DNA of 64,000 nucleotides from Geobacillus thermoleovorans (GCF_001610955.1 NZ_CP014335.1:2675001-2739000); one strand, 5' to 3'; shown: positions 17,328 to 25,920, counted from the first letter of the stretch. Program-made: numbers and translations. Notes: generated by a model not told the origin, from the letters alone.

Positions 17328-18170
17328 TCAGAACGTAAACAATTCGATGCCGCCTGAAACATTCAACCCAATCCCCGTGATGTACTTCGCCTTATCGGAA
17401 CAAAGGAAGACGATGGCGTTGGCGACATCTTCCGGCTCACCCGGGCGGCGGAACGCCGTGCGCTGGATCATCCGCTCGTTCATTTTCGGGTTGCCCATGC
17501 GGAACGCTTCCGTGTTGATAATGCCCGGCACGATGGCGTTGACGGTGATGCCGTAGCGCGCCCCCTCAAGCGCCATGCTTTTCGTAAAGCTCAACACCGC
17601 TCCTTTCGTGGCCGAATAGCTCGCTTGGCCAAAGCCGCCAAGCGTCCCGGCGACGGACGACATGTTGATGATCCGCCCCCATCCTTGCTCTTTCATATAC
17701 GGCCATACCGCTTTTGTACAGTTGTACGTGCCGGTCAGGTTCACCCGCAAATCGCGCTCCCAAAACTCATCGTTTTGCTTTTCGATTTGCGAAACGTGGT
17801 CGAGCGTGCCGGCGTTGTTGACGAGAATGTCAATGGAACCAAACTCTTCCTTGACGCGGGCAAACACTTCTTTCACTTGCTCGCGGTCGGTGACGTCCAT
17901 TTTGAGAGCCAGCGCCCGCCGCCCCATGGCGCGAATGTCTTCCGCTGTCTTTTCGGCGTACACCACTTTTGTACTCTGCATCACTTGTGAGAGCGGCCCA
18001 TATTTTTGCGCCGTCTGTTTGCTTTCTTCATCCGATTCGAGCAAAATATCGGTAATGACGACATCCGCTCCCGCTTCGGCAAGCGCCAAGGCATCCGCGC
18101 GCCCGAGGCCGCGTGAGGCGCCGGTGACGACCGCCACTTTTCCTTTCAGCAGTTCCGCCCATGACGACAT
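17328..18170 (-). CDS. SDR-family oxidoreductase with long beta2-beta3 insertion
   Basis: 280 residues. NAD(P) motif TGASRGLG at 16-23, NNAG at 118-121, catalytic S171/S172, Y185 and K189 (YSATK). Likely the 3-hydroxyacyl-CoA or secondary-alcohol dehydrogenase step. Residues 42-80 carry about 25 extra residues compared with the minimal fold, in the place where mycofactocin-linked SDRs have an insertion; no mycofactocin genes are seen here. The ATG at 18170 follows GGAGGG. The gap to the enoyl-CoA hydratase gene is 15 bases. Confidence 0.9.
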   Translation of the reverse strand: MSSWAELLKGKVAVVTGASRGLGRADALALAEAGADVVITDILLESDEESKQTAQKYGPLSQVMQSTKVVYAEKTAEDIRAMGRRALALKMDVTDREQVKEVFARVKEEFGSIDILVNNAGTLDHVSQIEKQNDEFWERDLRVNLTGTYNCTKAVWPYMKEQGWGRIINMSSVAGTLGGFGQASYSATKGAVLSFTKSMALEGARYGITVNAIVPGIINTEAFRMGNPKMNERMIQRTAFRRPGEPEDVANAIVFLCSDKAKYITGIGLNVSGGIELFTF

Positions 18171-18185
18171 CGGTGATCCCTCCGT

Positions 18186-18977
18186 TTAACGTAAAAATTG
18201 CGGTTGTTTCTTTTGGAAAAACGCCGCCAGCCCAATCGCCGGCTCTCCTGTCTTAAACGTTGCCGCAAATGACGCCGCTTCGATGCCAAATCCGTCTTCT
18301 GGAAGCCCTTCGGCCGCATAGATGGCCCGCTTGGCGAGCCCCATCGCCCGCACGGCCCCTTCTGACAGTTGCTCGGCAAACGCCGACGCCTCTTCTTCCA
18401 ACCGCTCCGGGGGCGTGACGCGATGAACAAGGCCGAGTTCGAGCGCTTCTTGCGGGTCAAGCCGTCTGGCAAGAAAAATGAGTTCCGTCGCTTTCGCCCG
18501 CCCGACGAGGCGCGTCAACCGCTGCGTGCCGCCCGCGCCGGGAATGAGGCCGAGCGAGACTTCTGTCAGGCCGATTTTGCCGCCGCCCATGATGCGGAAA
18601 TCGCACGCCAGGGCCAATTCACAGCCGCCGCCGAGCGCATAGCCGTTGATGGCCGCGATGACCGGCTTCGGCATCGTCGCGAAGCGGTCGAAACAGCGCT
18701 GCATGCGGGCGCTTTGTTCGGCGATGCCCGCTTCATTGCCGGCAAACTGGGTTCCTCGCTGAATCATGTCCTTTAAATCAGCGCCGGCGAGAAACGTTTT
18801 CGGATGGGCCGACGCGATGACGACAACGCGCACTCCGCGGTCGGCTTCCAATTCATCGGCCGCTTTCTCCAATTCTTCCATTAATCGCTCGCTAATGGCG
18901 TTCGCCGGCGGGTTGTGGATCATCACCCAAGCGACTCCTTTGTTTCGCCGCTCTATGCGCAACGTTTCATAAGGCAT
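18186..18977 (-). CDS. Enoyl-CoA hydratase/isomerase
   Basis: 263 residues, crotonase fold. The oxyanion-hole and catalytic region are intact: FLAGADLKDM, INGYALGGGCELALACDF (first catalytic Glu) and LTEVSLGLIPGAGGTQRL (second catalytic Glu), so a true hydratase is likely. It would act after the acyl-CoA dehydrogenase pair encoded 97 bases upstream. The start at 18977 is preceded by a GGGG-type site. Confidence 0.93.
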   Translation of the reverse strand: MPYETLRIERRNKGVAWVMIHNPPANAISERLMEELEKAADELEADRGVRVVVIASAHPKTFLAGADLKDMIQRGTQFAGNEAGIAEQSARMQRCFDRFATMPKPVIAAINGYALGGGCELALACDFRIMGGGKIGLTEVSLGLIPGAGGTQRLTRLVGRAKATELIFLARRLDPQEALELGLVHRVTPPERLEEEASAFAEQLSEGAVRAMGLAKRAIYAAEGLPEDGFGIEAASFAATFKTGEPAIGLAAFFQKKQPQFLR

Positions 18978-19074
18978 CGGAATTCCCCCTTTCGTTCAAT
19001 CGAACCGGCAAACTTCACAAATGATCATCGCTCTCCACCGCGAGCGGAGATGTTTGGGTCGCCGCCTCGCTCTT

Positions 19075-20289
19075 CTATACGTGCACGCCGTATGGCGCAT
19101 ACAACCGTCTTGCTGTGACAAGGCGCTGGATTTGCTGCGTGCCTTCAAAAATATCAAACACTTTCACATCGCGGTACAATTTCTCGACCAAATGTCCGCC
19201 AAGGCCGACGGGACCGAGCAGTTCAAGGCACATAGCGCAGACATGAAGCGCCATTTTACCGGCGACTGCTTTGCAGACGGCCGCTTCCATCGCATTCGGC
19301 TCGCCAATGTCGGCTTTCCACGCCGCTTCCCACGTCAACAGGCGAGCAGCGTCAATCTCTTGCTCCGCCTCGGCAAGCAGGGCGGCTGCTTCATAGTACA
19401 ACCGTCCTTGTTTCGGGTACTCGCTGCGAACGATGTCAAGCGTATATTCATAGGCGGCGCGGGCGATGCCGACGGCCATGGCCGCGACGATCGGCCTCGT
19501 GCTGTCAAATGTTTTCATCGCCACTTGGAAACCGGACGGTTTATTCGCATTTGCGCTATACAACTCTTCACCGCCAAGCAAATTTTCATCAGGAACAAAG
19601 CAGTCTTCAAACAAGAGCTCCGCCGTTTCATTGGCGCGCAAACCCATCTTATGGACGGTGCGGGTCGCGACAAATCCCGGCGTCCCTTTTTCGACGACAA
19701 ACGCCCGGTGCCCGGCGCGGCCCAACTTCGGATCAACCGTGGCGAACACGACGACCCAAGAAGCGCGGGCGCCGTTGGTGATGAAAATTTTTTGCCCGTT
19801 TAATACATAGCCGCCGTCCACTTTTTTCGCCGTCGTGCGGATGCCGGACGCGTCCGAGCCGGCTTCCGGTTCCGTCAAGGCGTAAGCTCCCCAGCGCGGC
19901 TCCTCCTTCGTGAAAATGGACAAAAACCGCCGTTTCTGCTCCGGCGTGCCGCTCGATTGAATCGGCGGCCCGCCAAGGCCAGGGCCGGGAAGGGAAAGGG
20001 CGATGCCTGGGCATCCCCACGCGAGCTCCTCAGCGGCGATGACGGCCACGCGGTTGCCTTCGCGCTCTTTTTTCTCTTTCTTTCCTTCCGCATGAGACGG
20101 CGGACGCCCTCCGCCAAACGAAGACGCATTCAGCTGGATGCCCATTTTGTTGACTTTTTGCAGCCATTCGTCCGGCACCCGCCCGAGCCGGTCGGCCTCC
20201 AGCGCGATCGGGCGCACTTCATGTTTAGCAAACCAATGAACGAGCTCTTTGATTTGTTTTTGCTGCGGTGAGAATTCAAAGGAAATCAT
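19075..20289 (-). CDS. Acyl-CoA dehydrogenase, catalytic-Glu subunit (ACAD 1)
   Basis: 404 residues. The flavin/substrate loop ALTEPEAGSDASG and the catalytic base in FDIFEGTQQIQRL are present. The usual RxxFGxxI motif that carries the FAD-phosphate Arg is replaced by VRSEYPKQGRLYYE, and the GGxGY motif by GPVGLGGHL. It therefore has the catalytic base but lacks the cofactor contacts normally supplied to the neighbouring subunit. The start ATG (20289) overlaps the stop of the next acyl-CoA dehydrogenase gene by four bases (ATGA), which points to translational coupling and a 1:1 complex. Contains a Lys/Glu-rich insertion (HAEGKKEKKEREG) near residue 70. Confidence 0.92.
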   Translation of the reverse strand: MISFEFSPQQKQIKELVHWFAKHEVRPIALEADRLGRVPDEWLQKVNKMGIQLNASSFGGGRPPSHAEGKKEKKEREGNRVAVIAAEELAWGCPGIALSLPGPGLGGPPIQSSGTPEQKRRFLSIFTKEEPRWGAYALTEPEAGSDASGIRTTAKKVDGGYVLNGQKIFITNGARASWVVVFATVDPKLGRAGHRAFVVEKGTPGFVATRTVHKMGLRANETAELLFEDCFVPDENLLGGEELYSANANKPSGFQVAMKTFDSTRPIVAAMAVGIARAAYEYTLDIVRSEYPKQGRLYYEAAALLAEAEQEIDAARLLTWEAAWKADIGEPNAMEAAVCKAVAGKMALHVCAMCLELLGPVGLGGHLVEKLYRDVKVFDIFEGTQQIQRLVTARRLYAPYGVHV

Positions 20290-21428
20290 GGCGCCACCCT
20301 CTCTTTCCGTTTGCCCAGCAGCTGTTCGCCGCGGCGGATGAGCCAGTCCGTTTCCCGGCCGTACAGCATCACTTGCGCTTGGGCGTCGCGCATCCATTTT
20401 TCGGCTGGGTATTCTTGCACGTACCCGTGCCCGCCGAGCATTTGCACGGCCTGATCGGTGACATAGCGCAGGGAACGATGAGCCCGCGACAACGCCCTCC
20501 AGGCGTAGCCGCCCGCCTGTTCATCCCCTTGGTCAACCGCAGCGGCCGCTTGCCATACAAGCAGTTTCGCCCCGCGGCATTCGAACGCCATCTCTGCGAT
20601 CGTAAATGACACCCCTTGGAACTTGGCGATCTCTTGTCCGAACGCCTTTCTTCCCGCAGTGTATTCAATGGTGTAATCAAGCGCCGCCTCCATCAAGCCG
20701 ACTTCCTTCGCCGCTTCGATGACTTGGTTTCGGGCGCGCACGCGGTTGAGCAATGCGTCCGCTTCCGGTCCGCGGGCAACGAGTTGTTCCGGACCGGCGT
20801 ACACTTCCGCAAACCGAAGGCGAGCGATGCCGGCAGCAAGCAGCCCAAGCCTTATGTCTCCTTCTTCGATCTCCCATACTCGCTCATCAAAGGCGAGCAA
20901 TACCGTTTCCTCTTCTTCGTCCCTAGCGGCGATGACCGCCCAGTCGGCTTTCGACGCCAAGCGGACTGGAGACGACACCCCGTCCACAATATATCCGCTG
21001 CCGCGCCGGCGCACGCGAATCGCTTCCTTCAGCGGTTCTTTTTGTTCCGCTTCGTCGATCCAGGAGACAGTCGGCCATCCGCCTTTCGCCATCTCCCGGT
21101 ACCGGTGCCACACGCGGTGCTCGGAAGACAGACGAAAGAGGGAAGACGCCTCTTGCGCCCCCGGAAGCCCTTGAATGACGCCTAAATCGCCATAGCTGAG
21201 CCCTTGCCAAATGAGCGCTTGCGACAGAAGGGGCAGTTCCAAGCCTCCCCACGATTCCGGGAGCTCGAGCGCCGACAAGCCGAGCTCATCCACCCTGTCA
21301 CTCAAGTCAGCCGAAACGGTCCGGCGTTTCTCACATTCTCTCGCGGCCGGCCGAATTTTCTCGACGGCAAGGCTGCGGGCGACTTGAAAAAACGCCTGTT
21401 CTTCTTCAGTCGGTTGAAACGAAATCAC
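20286..21428 (-). CDS. Acyl-CoA dehydrogenase, FAD-contact subunit lacking base (ACAD 2)
   Basis: 380 residues. It keeps GRKAFGQEIAKFQ and LGGHGYVQEYPAEK, the motifs absent from its partner, but the catalytic Glu position reads YGRETDWLIRRG (Arg where the EGT motif should be), the helix-G alternative position is Asn, and the TEPxxGSD loop is missing. By itself it should be inactive. I choose the GTG at 21428: it is 9 bases from AGGAG, gives MISFQPTEEEQ that aligns with the partner's MISFEFSPQQ, and leaves 20 bases after the upstream ligase stop. An ATG at 21449 overlaps that stop and is possible. Confidence 0.88.
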   Translation of the reverse strand: MISFQPTEEEQAFFQVARSLAVEKIRPAARECEKRRTVSADLSDRVDELGLSALELPESWGGLELPLLSQALIWQGLSYGDLGVIQGLPGAQEASSLFRLSSEHRVWHRYREMAKGGWPTVSWIDEAEQKEPLKEAIRVRRRGSGYIVDGVSSPVRLASKADWAVIAARDEEEETVLLAFDERVWEIEEGDIRLGLLAAGIARLRFAEVYAGPEQLVARGPEADALLNRVRARNQVIEAAKEVGLMEAALDYTIEYTAGRKAFGQEIAKFQGVSFTIAEMAFECRGAKLLVWQAAAAVDQGDEQAGGYAWRALSRAHRSLRYVTDQAVQMLGGHGYVQEYPAEKWMRDAQAQVMLYGRETDWLIRRGEQLLGKRKERVAP

Positions 21429-21448
21429 CTTGTCCCTCTCCTTTTCCA

Positions 21449-22984
21449 TTATGATTGGACAGCGGGAATAAACTCGCTGGCCCATTCACGCAGCTTCTTT
21501 TTGTCGATTTTGCCGATGATGTTTTTCGGCAGGTAGCCGACCTTTTTCAAAAAGCGCGGGCTTTTGTATTTCGCCACCCGCTTTTGGCAAAACTCGATCA
21601 GCTCCTCTTCGGTCACTTGGGACCCACGTCGGACGACGACATATGCGGCGACTTCTTCCCCCATTTTCGGCGAAGGGACGCCGACAACGCCGGCTTCAAG
21701 CACATCCGGATGGGACATAAGCAGTTCCTCGATATCGCGCGGATAAATGTTGAATCCGCCGCGAATGATGACATCTTTTTTCCGGTCGACGATAAACACG
21801 TACCCGTCTTCATCGATGCGCGCCATATCGCCGGTATACAGCCAGCCGTCGCGCAGCGCTTGGCGCGTCTCTTCGTCTTTTCCGTAGTAGCCTTGGAAAA
21901 CGTTCGGGCCGGAAACAATCAGTTCTCCGACTTCGTTCGGCGGCAGGCGGTTGCCGTGTTCATCGACGACAGCCACTTGCACGCCAGGCAACGGAAGCCC
22001 GACCGACCCCGGCTTGATCGGCTTCGTCGGATCGGTCGCCGTCACAATCGGCGCCGCCTCGGACAGTCCGTATCCCTCCAAAATCAGGCAATTGAACTTG
22101 CGTTGAAACTGCCAAGCGAGCGACGGCGGCAACGAAGCCGAGCCGGACACGCACGCGACCAAACTGGATGTGTCATAGCGGTCCGCCTCGGGGCAATAGC
22201 ACAACGCATGGAACATCGCTGGCACCATCGCCGTATGCGTCACCCGATGCCGTTCGATCGTCTCCAGCACTTTTTTCGGCTCGAAATACGGCAGGAGGAC
22301 GATCTTGTCGCCCAATAACAGCGCGACGTTCATCATCGTAAAACCGAACGCATGGGAGATCGGCAGCACGCCAAGACCGACGCGGTCATATTCGGTAGGC
22401 AGCCGCTTCGCCATCTCGGCCGCTGCTTCCGCGTTGGCATACAAATTGCGGTGCGTCAGCACGACCCCTTTCGGCTGACCGGTCGTTCCTGATGTGTAAA
22501 GCAAGGCGGCCGGATCGTGTTCGCTGATCGCCACCTGCGGCATGCTGGCAGGAGCTTGCTCCATTCTTGTTCGCAGAGAGCGCGGTGAATGAGGATCGTC
22601 AATCGTAAACATCACCGGAGGCGCCGGCAAGCCATTGGCGGCCTCTTTCGCTTTCGCCCACAGCATTTCCGCCGTCAGCACAACTTTCGGTTCGCAGTCT
22701 TTAAAAATGTAATGGAGCTCCTGCGTCTGCAACAGCGGCAACACCGGCACGACAACCGCTCCTGCTTTCAAGACGCCGCTGAAGGCGACTACTACTTCCG
22801 GGCTGTTCGGCATCGTTACAACAACGCGGTCGCCCGGCTTGACCCCAAGTTCAATCAACGCATGAGCCAGCTGGGACGAACGGGCGTCGCAGTCCACGTT
22901 CGTATATTCGTTTCCTTCAAAAATCAGTGCCGGATAAGGACCGAACCGCTCGATATTTTTCGTCCAAACCGTTCGTAAATCCAT
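21449..22984 (-). CDS. Long-chain-type fatty acid/acyl-CoA ligase
   Basis: 511 residues. ATP loop YTSGTTGQPKG at 163-173, EGYGLSEAAP adenylate motif, GWLYTGDMARIDEDGY, and catalytic lysine in NIIGKIDKKKLRE near the C-terminus. Activates the acid entering the pathway to its CoA ester. The ATG at 22984 follows AAAGGAGA. It is followed at 20 bases by the acyl-CoA dehydrogenase pair, so activation and first oxidation are cotranscribed. Confidence 0.92.
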   Translation of the reverse strand: MDLRTVWTKNIERFGPYPALIFEGNEYTNVDCDARSSQLAHALIELGVKPGDRVVVTMPNSPEVVVAFSGVLKAGAVVVPVLPLLQTQELHYIFKDCEPKVVLTAEMLWAKAKEAANGLPAPPVMFTIDDPHSPRSLRTRMEQAPASMPQVAISEHDPAALLYTSGTTGQPKGVVLTHRNLYANAEAAAEMAKRLPTEYDRVGLGVLPISHAFGFTMMNVALLLGDKIVLLPYFEPKKVLETIERHRVTHTAMVPAMFHALCYCPEADRYDTSSLVACVSGSASLPPSLAWQFQRKFNCLILEGYGLSEAAPIVTATDPTKPIKPGSVGLPLPGVQVAVVDEHGNRLPPNEVGELIVSGPNVFQGYYGKDEETRQALRDGWLYTGDMARIDEDGYVFIVDRKKDVIIRGGFNIYPRDIEELLMSHPDVLEAGVVGVPSPKMGEEVAAYVVVRRGSQVTEEELIEFCQKRVAKYKSPRFLKKVGYLPKNIIGKIDKKKLREWASEFIPAVQS

Positions 22985-23119
22985 TCCCCCGTCTCCTTTA
23001 ACCAAATTAGGCGGGCCTGCGAAAAAGGCCAAGCCCGCCGCCTTTCGTCTCCTTCCTTCTGACGGTCGGCGCTGTTGTCAATGCACGGAAAAACATGCCG
23101 GCCGGCTTTCTTGTTGTGC

Positions 23120-23470
23120 TTATTGGTTTTGATTGGCGCTGTTGTAGGCGGACAGCACTTCTTGGAGCCGCAGCGCCAGCCCCATGTCCCCGTCAATGCG
23201 AAGCCGCCCGCTCATAAACGCTTCCGTTCCGTTGAGCTCGCCGTCCACCATTTTTTTAAAATCCTCGCTGTCCATGCTGAGCGTGCAATCAGGCGTTTCT
23301 TGCTCCCCTTCAATGACAAATCCAGCGTCTGGGCGAAGGACGACTTGGTACACCCCCGCATCAGACCCGCTTAAGTTAAACTGGTACACCGCGACAATCC
23401 CATCGGCGCGGGATGGGTCTTCCCTCAATTGCGAATCGATCAGTTGGAAAATGTCTCTTACCGTCGTCAT
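23120..23470 (-). CDS. SCP2 sterol-carrier-like protein
   Basis: 116 residues, single SCP2 domain: a hydrophobic tunnel protein that carries fatty acyl, sterol or acyl-CoA. The pattern VYQFNLSGSDAGVYQVVL, FVIEGEQETPDCTLSMDSED, GELNGTEAFMSGRLRIDGD is typical. Two ATGs at 23476 and 23470; the second has the better distance to AAGGAGG. It lies 135 bases upstream of the acyl-CoA ligase gene and is probably its ligand carrier. No signal peptide. Confidence 0.9.
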   Translation of the reverse strand: MTTVRDIFQLIDSQLREDPSRADGIVAVYQFNLSGSDAGVYQVVLRPDAGFVIEGEQETPDCTLSMDSEDFKKMVDGELNGTEAFMSGRLRIDGDMGLALRLQEVLSAYNSANQNQ

Positions 23471-23606
23471 CTTCATGGCCTCCTTAAAAATTTAGAACTG
23501 TCTGAAATTTCATTTTGTACTTTTACTATATCGCGTTTCCGTTTCATGTCCTATCCCGAAAATCGTCGGAACTTTCTTTCCTCCCTCGCGGCGCTCCCCG
23601 ATGTTT

Positions 23607-24119
23607 TTACGCCTTTAAAGCATGGAGAAGCGCGCGCTCATCGATCAGTTCCAAATAGCGCCGATAAAGCGGAAACGCCGGCACGATGCGCGGCAACAGC
23701 TGCAACGCCTTCGCTTTCGATCCTTTTGCCTTCATTTTTCCGGTCATGAGCGCCAATGGAACGTTGATGTTGCCGCCCCAAAATTGGTGGGCGATATCGC
23801 CGGTCGTCTTGATGGCGACATCAGGCGCATCGATTGCCTGCCCGAAATAAATGGCGTAGTTTTCACCGGTTTCCGGCCGCCTCGCATCGATGCTGATGAC
23901 CGCCTCCGGATCGGTCAAATAAAAGACGAACGCGGCGCGGGAACGGCGGATTTGTTCTCCAATCCGATTGATTTGCTCCACCTCGTTGCCGTATTCCTTA
24001 TACGCTGGATGCCGCTCCCACCAGCTGCGCAGCTCAAATTCCGTCCTTGGGCGCGACGGAATTTGCATAAACTCGCCAATCACCCGATACACATGAGCAT
24101 CATCACGAAACAATGCCAT
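23607..24119 (-). CDS. SCP2-domain protein, first gene of cluster
   Basis: 170 residues. The C-terminal ~110 residues follow the SCP2 pattern (YAIYFGQAIDAPDVAIKTTG, DIAHQFWGGNINVPLALMTG), and the N-terminal 60 residues are helical and Arg/Glu-rich. Most like the SCP2 protein at 12060. The ATG at 24119 follows GGGAGTGAACGGAT. It is the promoter-proximal gene of the leftward catabolic cluster. Confidence 0.82.
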   Translation of the reverse strand: MALFRDDAHVYRVIGEFMQIPSRPRTEFELRSWWERHPAYKEYGNEVEQINRIGEQIRRSRAAFVFYLTDPEAVISIDARRPETGENYAIYFGQAIDAPDVAIKTTGDIAHQFWGGNINVPLALMTGKMKAKGSKAKALQLLPRIVPAFPLYRRYLELIDERALLHALKA

Positions 24120-24190
24120 ATCCGTTCACTCCCTTCAACCGAGTATGCACTCTCATTTTGGCGTGAAACAACGCCGCCGGCAATTCCGAT
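24120..24190 (-). promoter_or_regulatory. Candidate promoter of the catabolic cluster
   Basis: On the minus strand TTGTTT, 18 bases, then CATACT lies about 30 bases before the first SCP2 gene; the -10 falls within GAGTGCATACTC, whose GAGT/ACTC ends are inverted and could be a small operator. Both elements are weak matches to consensus. Confidence 0.35.
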
Positions 24191-24272
24191 GATTGCCGGG
24201 GAGACGAAAAACGCAAGACATCTCCGTCCGGAGTTGTTGAAACAAGAATCAAGCGCACCAAAGCGGCAAAAC

Positions 24273-24307
24273 AAAAAAATGGCTGCCCCGTTTGTTTGGG
24301 GCAGCCG
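24273..24307 (-). terminator. ackA terminator
   Basis: GGCTGCCCC and GGGGCAGCC form a perfect 9-base stem around GTTTGTTT; on the minus strand a run of seven T residues follows. It lies about 45 bases after the ackA stop. Confidence 0.9.
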
Positions 24308-24351
24308 TTTTGGCCAAAATGGCTGCAACGATTCTTTTTATTACAATCCGC

Positions 24352-25542
24352 TTACAAATTCGCCAACCGCATGACGTCGCGGGCGATCATCAACTCTTCA
24401 TTGGTCGGGATGACGAGCACTTTGACCGGCGAGTGCGGATAGCTGATGAACGCTTCCTTGCCGCGCACTTTGTTTAGGATGGGATCCCAGTAAACTCCCA
24501 TAAACTCGAGGCCGCGCAACACTTTCGCCCGCACGACTTCGCTGTTCTCGCCGATGCCGGCGGTGAAGATGATGGCATCGACTCCGCACATGCGCGCCGC
24601 ATACGAGCCGATGTACTTATGAATGCGGTTCGCAAACACTTCAAGTGCCAGTTCCGCGCGCTCATTTCCTTCGGCGGCCGCTTTTTCCAAGTCGCGCAAA
24701 TCGCTCGAGATGCCGGACAGACCGAGCATGCCGCTCTTTTTGTTCAGCACTTCAATCACTTCATCCGCAGTCATTCCCGTTTTTTCCATAATGTACGGGA
24801 TGAGCGCCGGGTCGATGTTGCCGGAGCGCGTTCCCATCGCCACGCCGGCTAATGGCGTAAAGCCCATGGACGTGTCGATCGACTTGCCGCCCTCAACCGC
24901 CGCGATGCTCGCCCCGTTGCCTAAATGGCACGAGATGAGGCGCAGCTGTTCGATCGGTCGGCCGAGAAGCTCCGCCGCCCGCTGGGTGACGTATTTGTGC
25001 GACGTGCCGTGGAATCCGTACTTGCGGATGCCGAATTTCGTGTAATACTCATATGGCAAGCTGTATAAAAACGACTGTTCCGGCATCGTCTGGTGGAACG
25101 CCGTGTCAAACACCGCCACGGCCGGCACGTCCGGCAGCACTTCCTGAAACGCCCGAATGCCGACGAGGTTGGCCGGGTTATGGAGCGGAGCGAGCTCGGA
25201 CACTTCTTCAATTTGCTTGATGACGTCCTCGGTGATGAGCACCGAATCACTGAACTTCTCCCCGCCGTGGACGACGCGGTGCCCGATGCCGTCAATTTCG
25301 TCAAACGAACGGATAATGCCGTAGCGAATGAGCTTATCAAGCAGCATTTTAACGGCCGCGGCATGATCCGGAATCGCCGTCACTTCTTGATGTTTTTCAC
25401 CGTTTACGACAATGGTGAAAATCGCGTCGTCAAAGCCGATCCGTTCGACGACCCCTTTGGTCAACACCGTTTCTGCCGGCATCTCAAACAGCTGGAATTT
25501 CAACGAGGAACTTCCCGCATTAATGGCTAGCACTTTCGCCAT
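24352..25542 (-). CDS. ackA: Acetate kinase
   Basis: Interconverts acetyl phosphate and acetate with ATP; overflow acetate production. 396 residues beginning [20 protein letters not shown]; family motifs [44 protein letters not shown], and FTAGIGENS are intact. The ATG at 25542 is preferred over the GTG at 25551, which lies too close to GGAG. A sigma-A promoter with an upstream palindromic cre-like site fits CcpA activation, as known for B. subtilis ackA. ccpA is in this window too. Confidence 0.98.
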   Translation of the reverse strand: MAKVLAINAGSSSLKFQLFEMPAETVLTKGVVERIGFDDAIFTIVVNGEKHQEVTAIPDHAAAVKMLLDKLIRYGIIRSFDEIDGIGHRVVHGGEKFSDSVLITEDVIKQIEEVSELAPLHNPANLVGIRAFQEVLPDVPAVAVFDTAFHQTMPEQSFLYSLPYEYYTKFGIRKYGFHGTSHKYVTQRAAELLGRPIEQLRLISCHLGNGASIAAVEGGKSIDTSMGFTPLAGVAMGTRSGNIDPALIPYIMEKTGMTADEVIEVLNKKSGMLGLSGISSDLRDLEKAAAEGNERAELALEVFANRIHKYIGSYAARMCGVDAIIFTAGIGENSEVVRAKVLRGLEFMGVYWDPILNKVRGKEAFISYPHSPVKVLVIPTNEELMIARDVMRLANL

Positions 25543-25628
25543 CGAAAACACAGCTCCTTTTTTGCCAAAATCCGCTCGCGCTTACCGTTAGTGTGCGCGA
25601 TTGGGCGCCGTTTCACTATGCCTTTTTC

Positions 25629-25657
25629 ATTGTATGCCTCCCGTTTTCGCGTTTCAA
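25629..25657 (-). promoter_or_regulatory. ackA promoter
   Basis: Minus strand: TTGAAA (25652-25657), 17-base spacer, TACAAT (25629-25634). This is the best sigma-A match upstream of ackA and would give a leader of about 80 bases. Confidence 0.75.
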
Positions 25658-25669
25658 GCGCGGCTTTGT

Positions 25670-25687
25670 TTCGCAACCGGTTGCAAG
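25670..25687 (-). promoter_or_regulatory. cre-like palindrome upstream of ackA promoter
   Basis: GCAACCGGTTGC (25673-25684) is a perfect 12-base palindrome with the CG-containing core of a CcpA site and three mismatches to the cre consensus. It is centred about 57 bases before the inferred transcription start, the kind of position from which CcpA activates in B. subtilis. Confidence 0.5.
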
Positions 25688-25830
25688 AAAAAGTTTTTAT
25701 GTTGTGAAAAATGAAAACGGAGCTGACCGAAAAGGTCGGTGAAAAACAGCGATTCTTCGATGAAGAAAAGAGCAACATTTATCATCTTGAGCCGAGAAGA
25801 CCCCCCACTTCCACGCGTGAGCGCAAGGGG

Positions 25831-25920
25831 AGGAAGATGCAACCTCTCGTTTTGTGAAGGGGCTTGACGGCCTATACGGTGATCAAAAAGGGCGTCCCGC
25901 TGCGTTTGGGACACCCTTTC
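25831..25920 (+). repeat. 90-base dispersed intergenic element, copy 1
   Basis: Shares with 48621-48710, at nearly the same spacing, GAAGATGC, CGTTTTG, GGTGATC(A/G)AAAAG, a GTCCCG start of hairpin and the ending TGGGACACCCTTTC; both copies are 90 bases long. GAGCTGACC(G/C)AAAAG also precedes both copies (25720 and 48579). It may be a decayed mobile element or a mobile terminator. Confidence 0.55.
25887..25919 (-). terminator. ytxK terminator
   Basis: GGGTGTCCC pairs with GGGACGCCC (one G-T) on the minus strand and is followed by TTTTTG. It begins three bases after the ytxK stop codon. Confidence 0.75.

Noticed and set aside
24080..24328. Minus-strand 82-codon frame over the SCP2 gene leader
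   Set aside because: Crosses the ackA terminator hairpin and overlaps the SCP2 start in another frame; no ribosome site.
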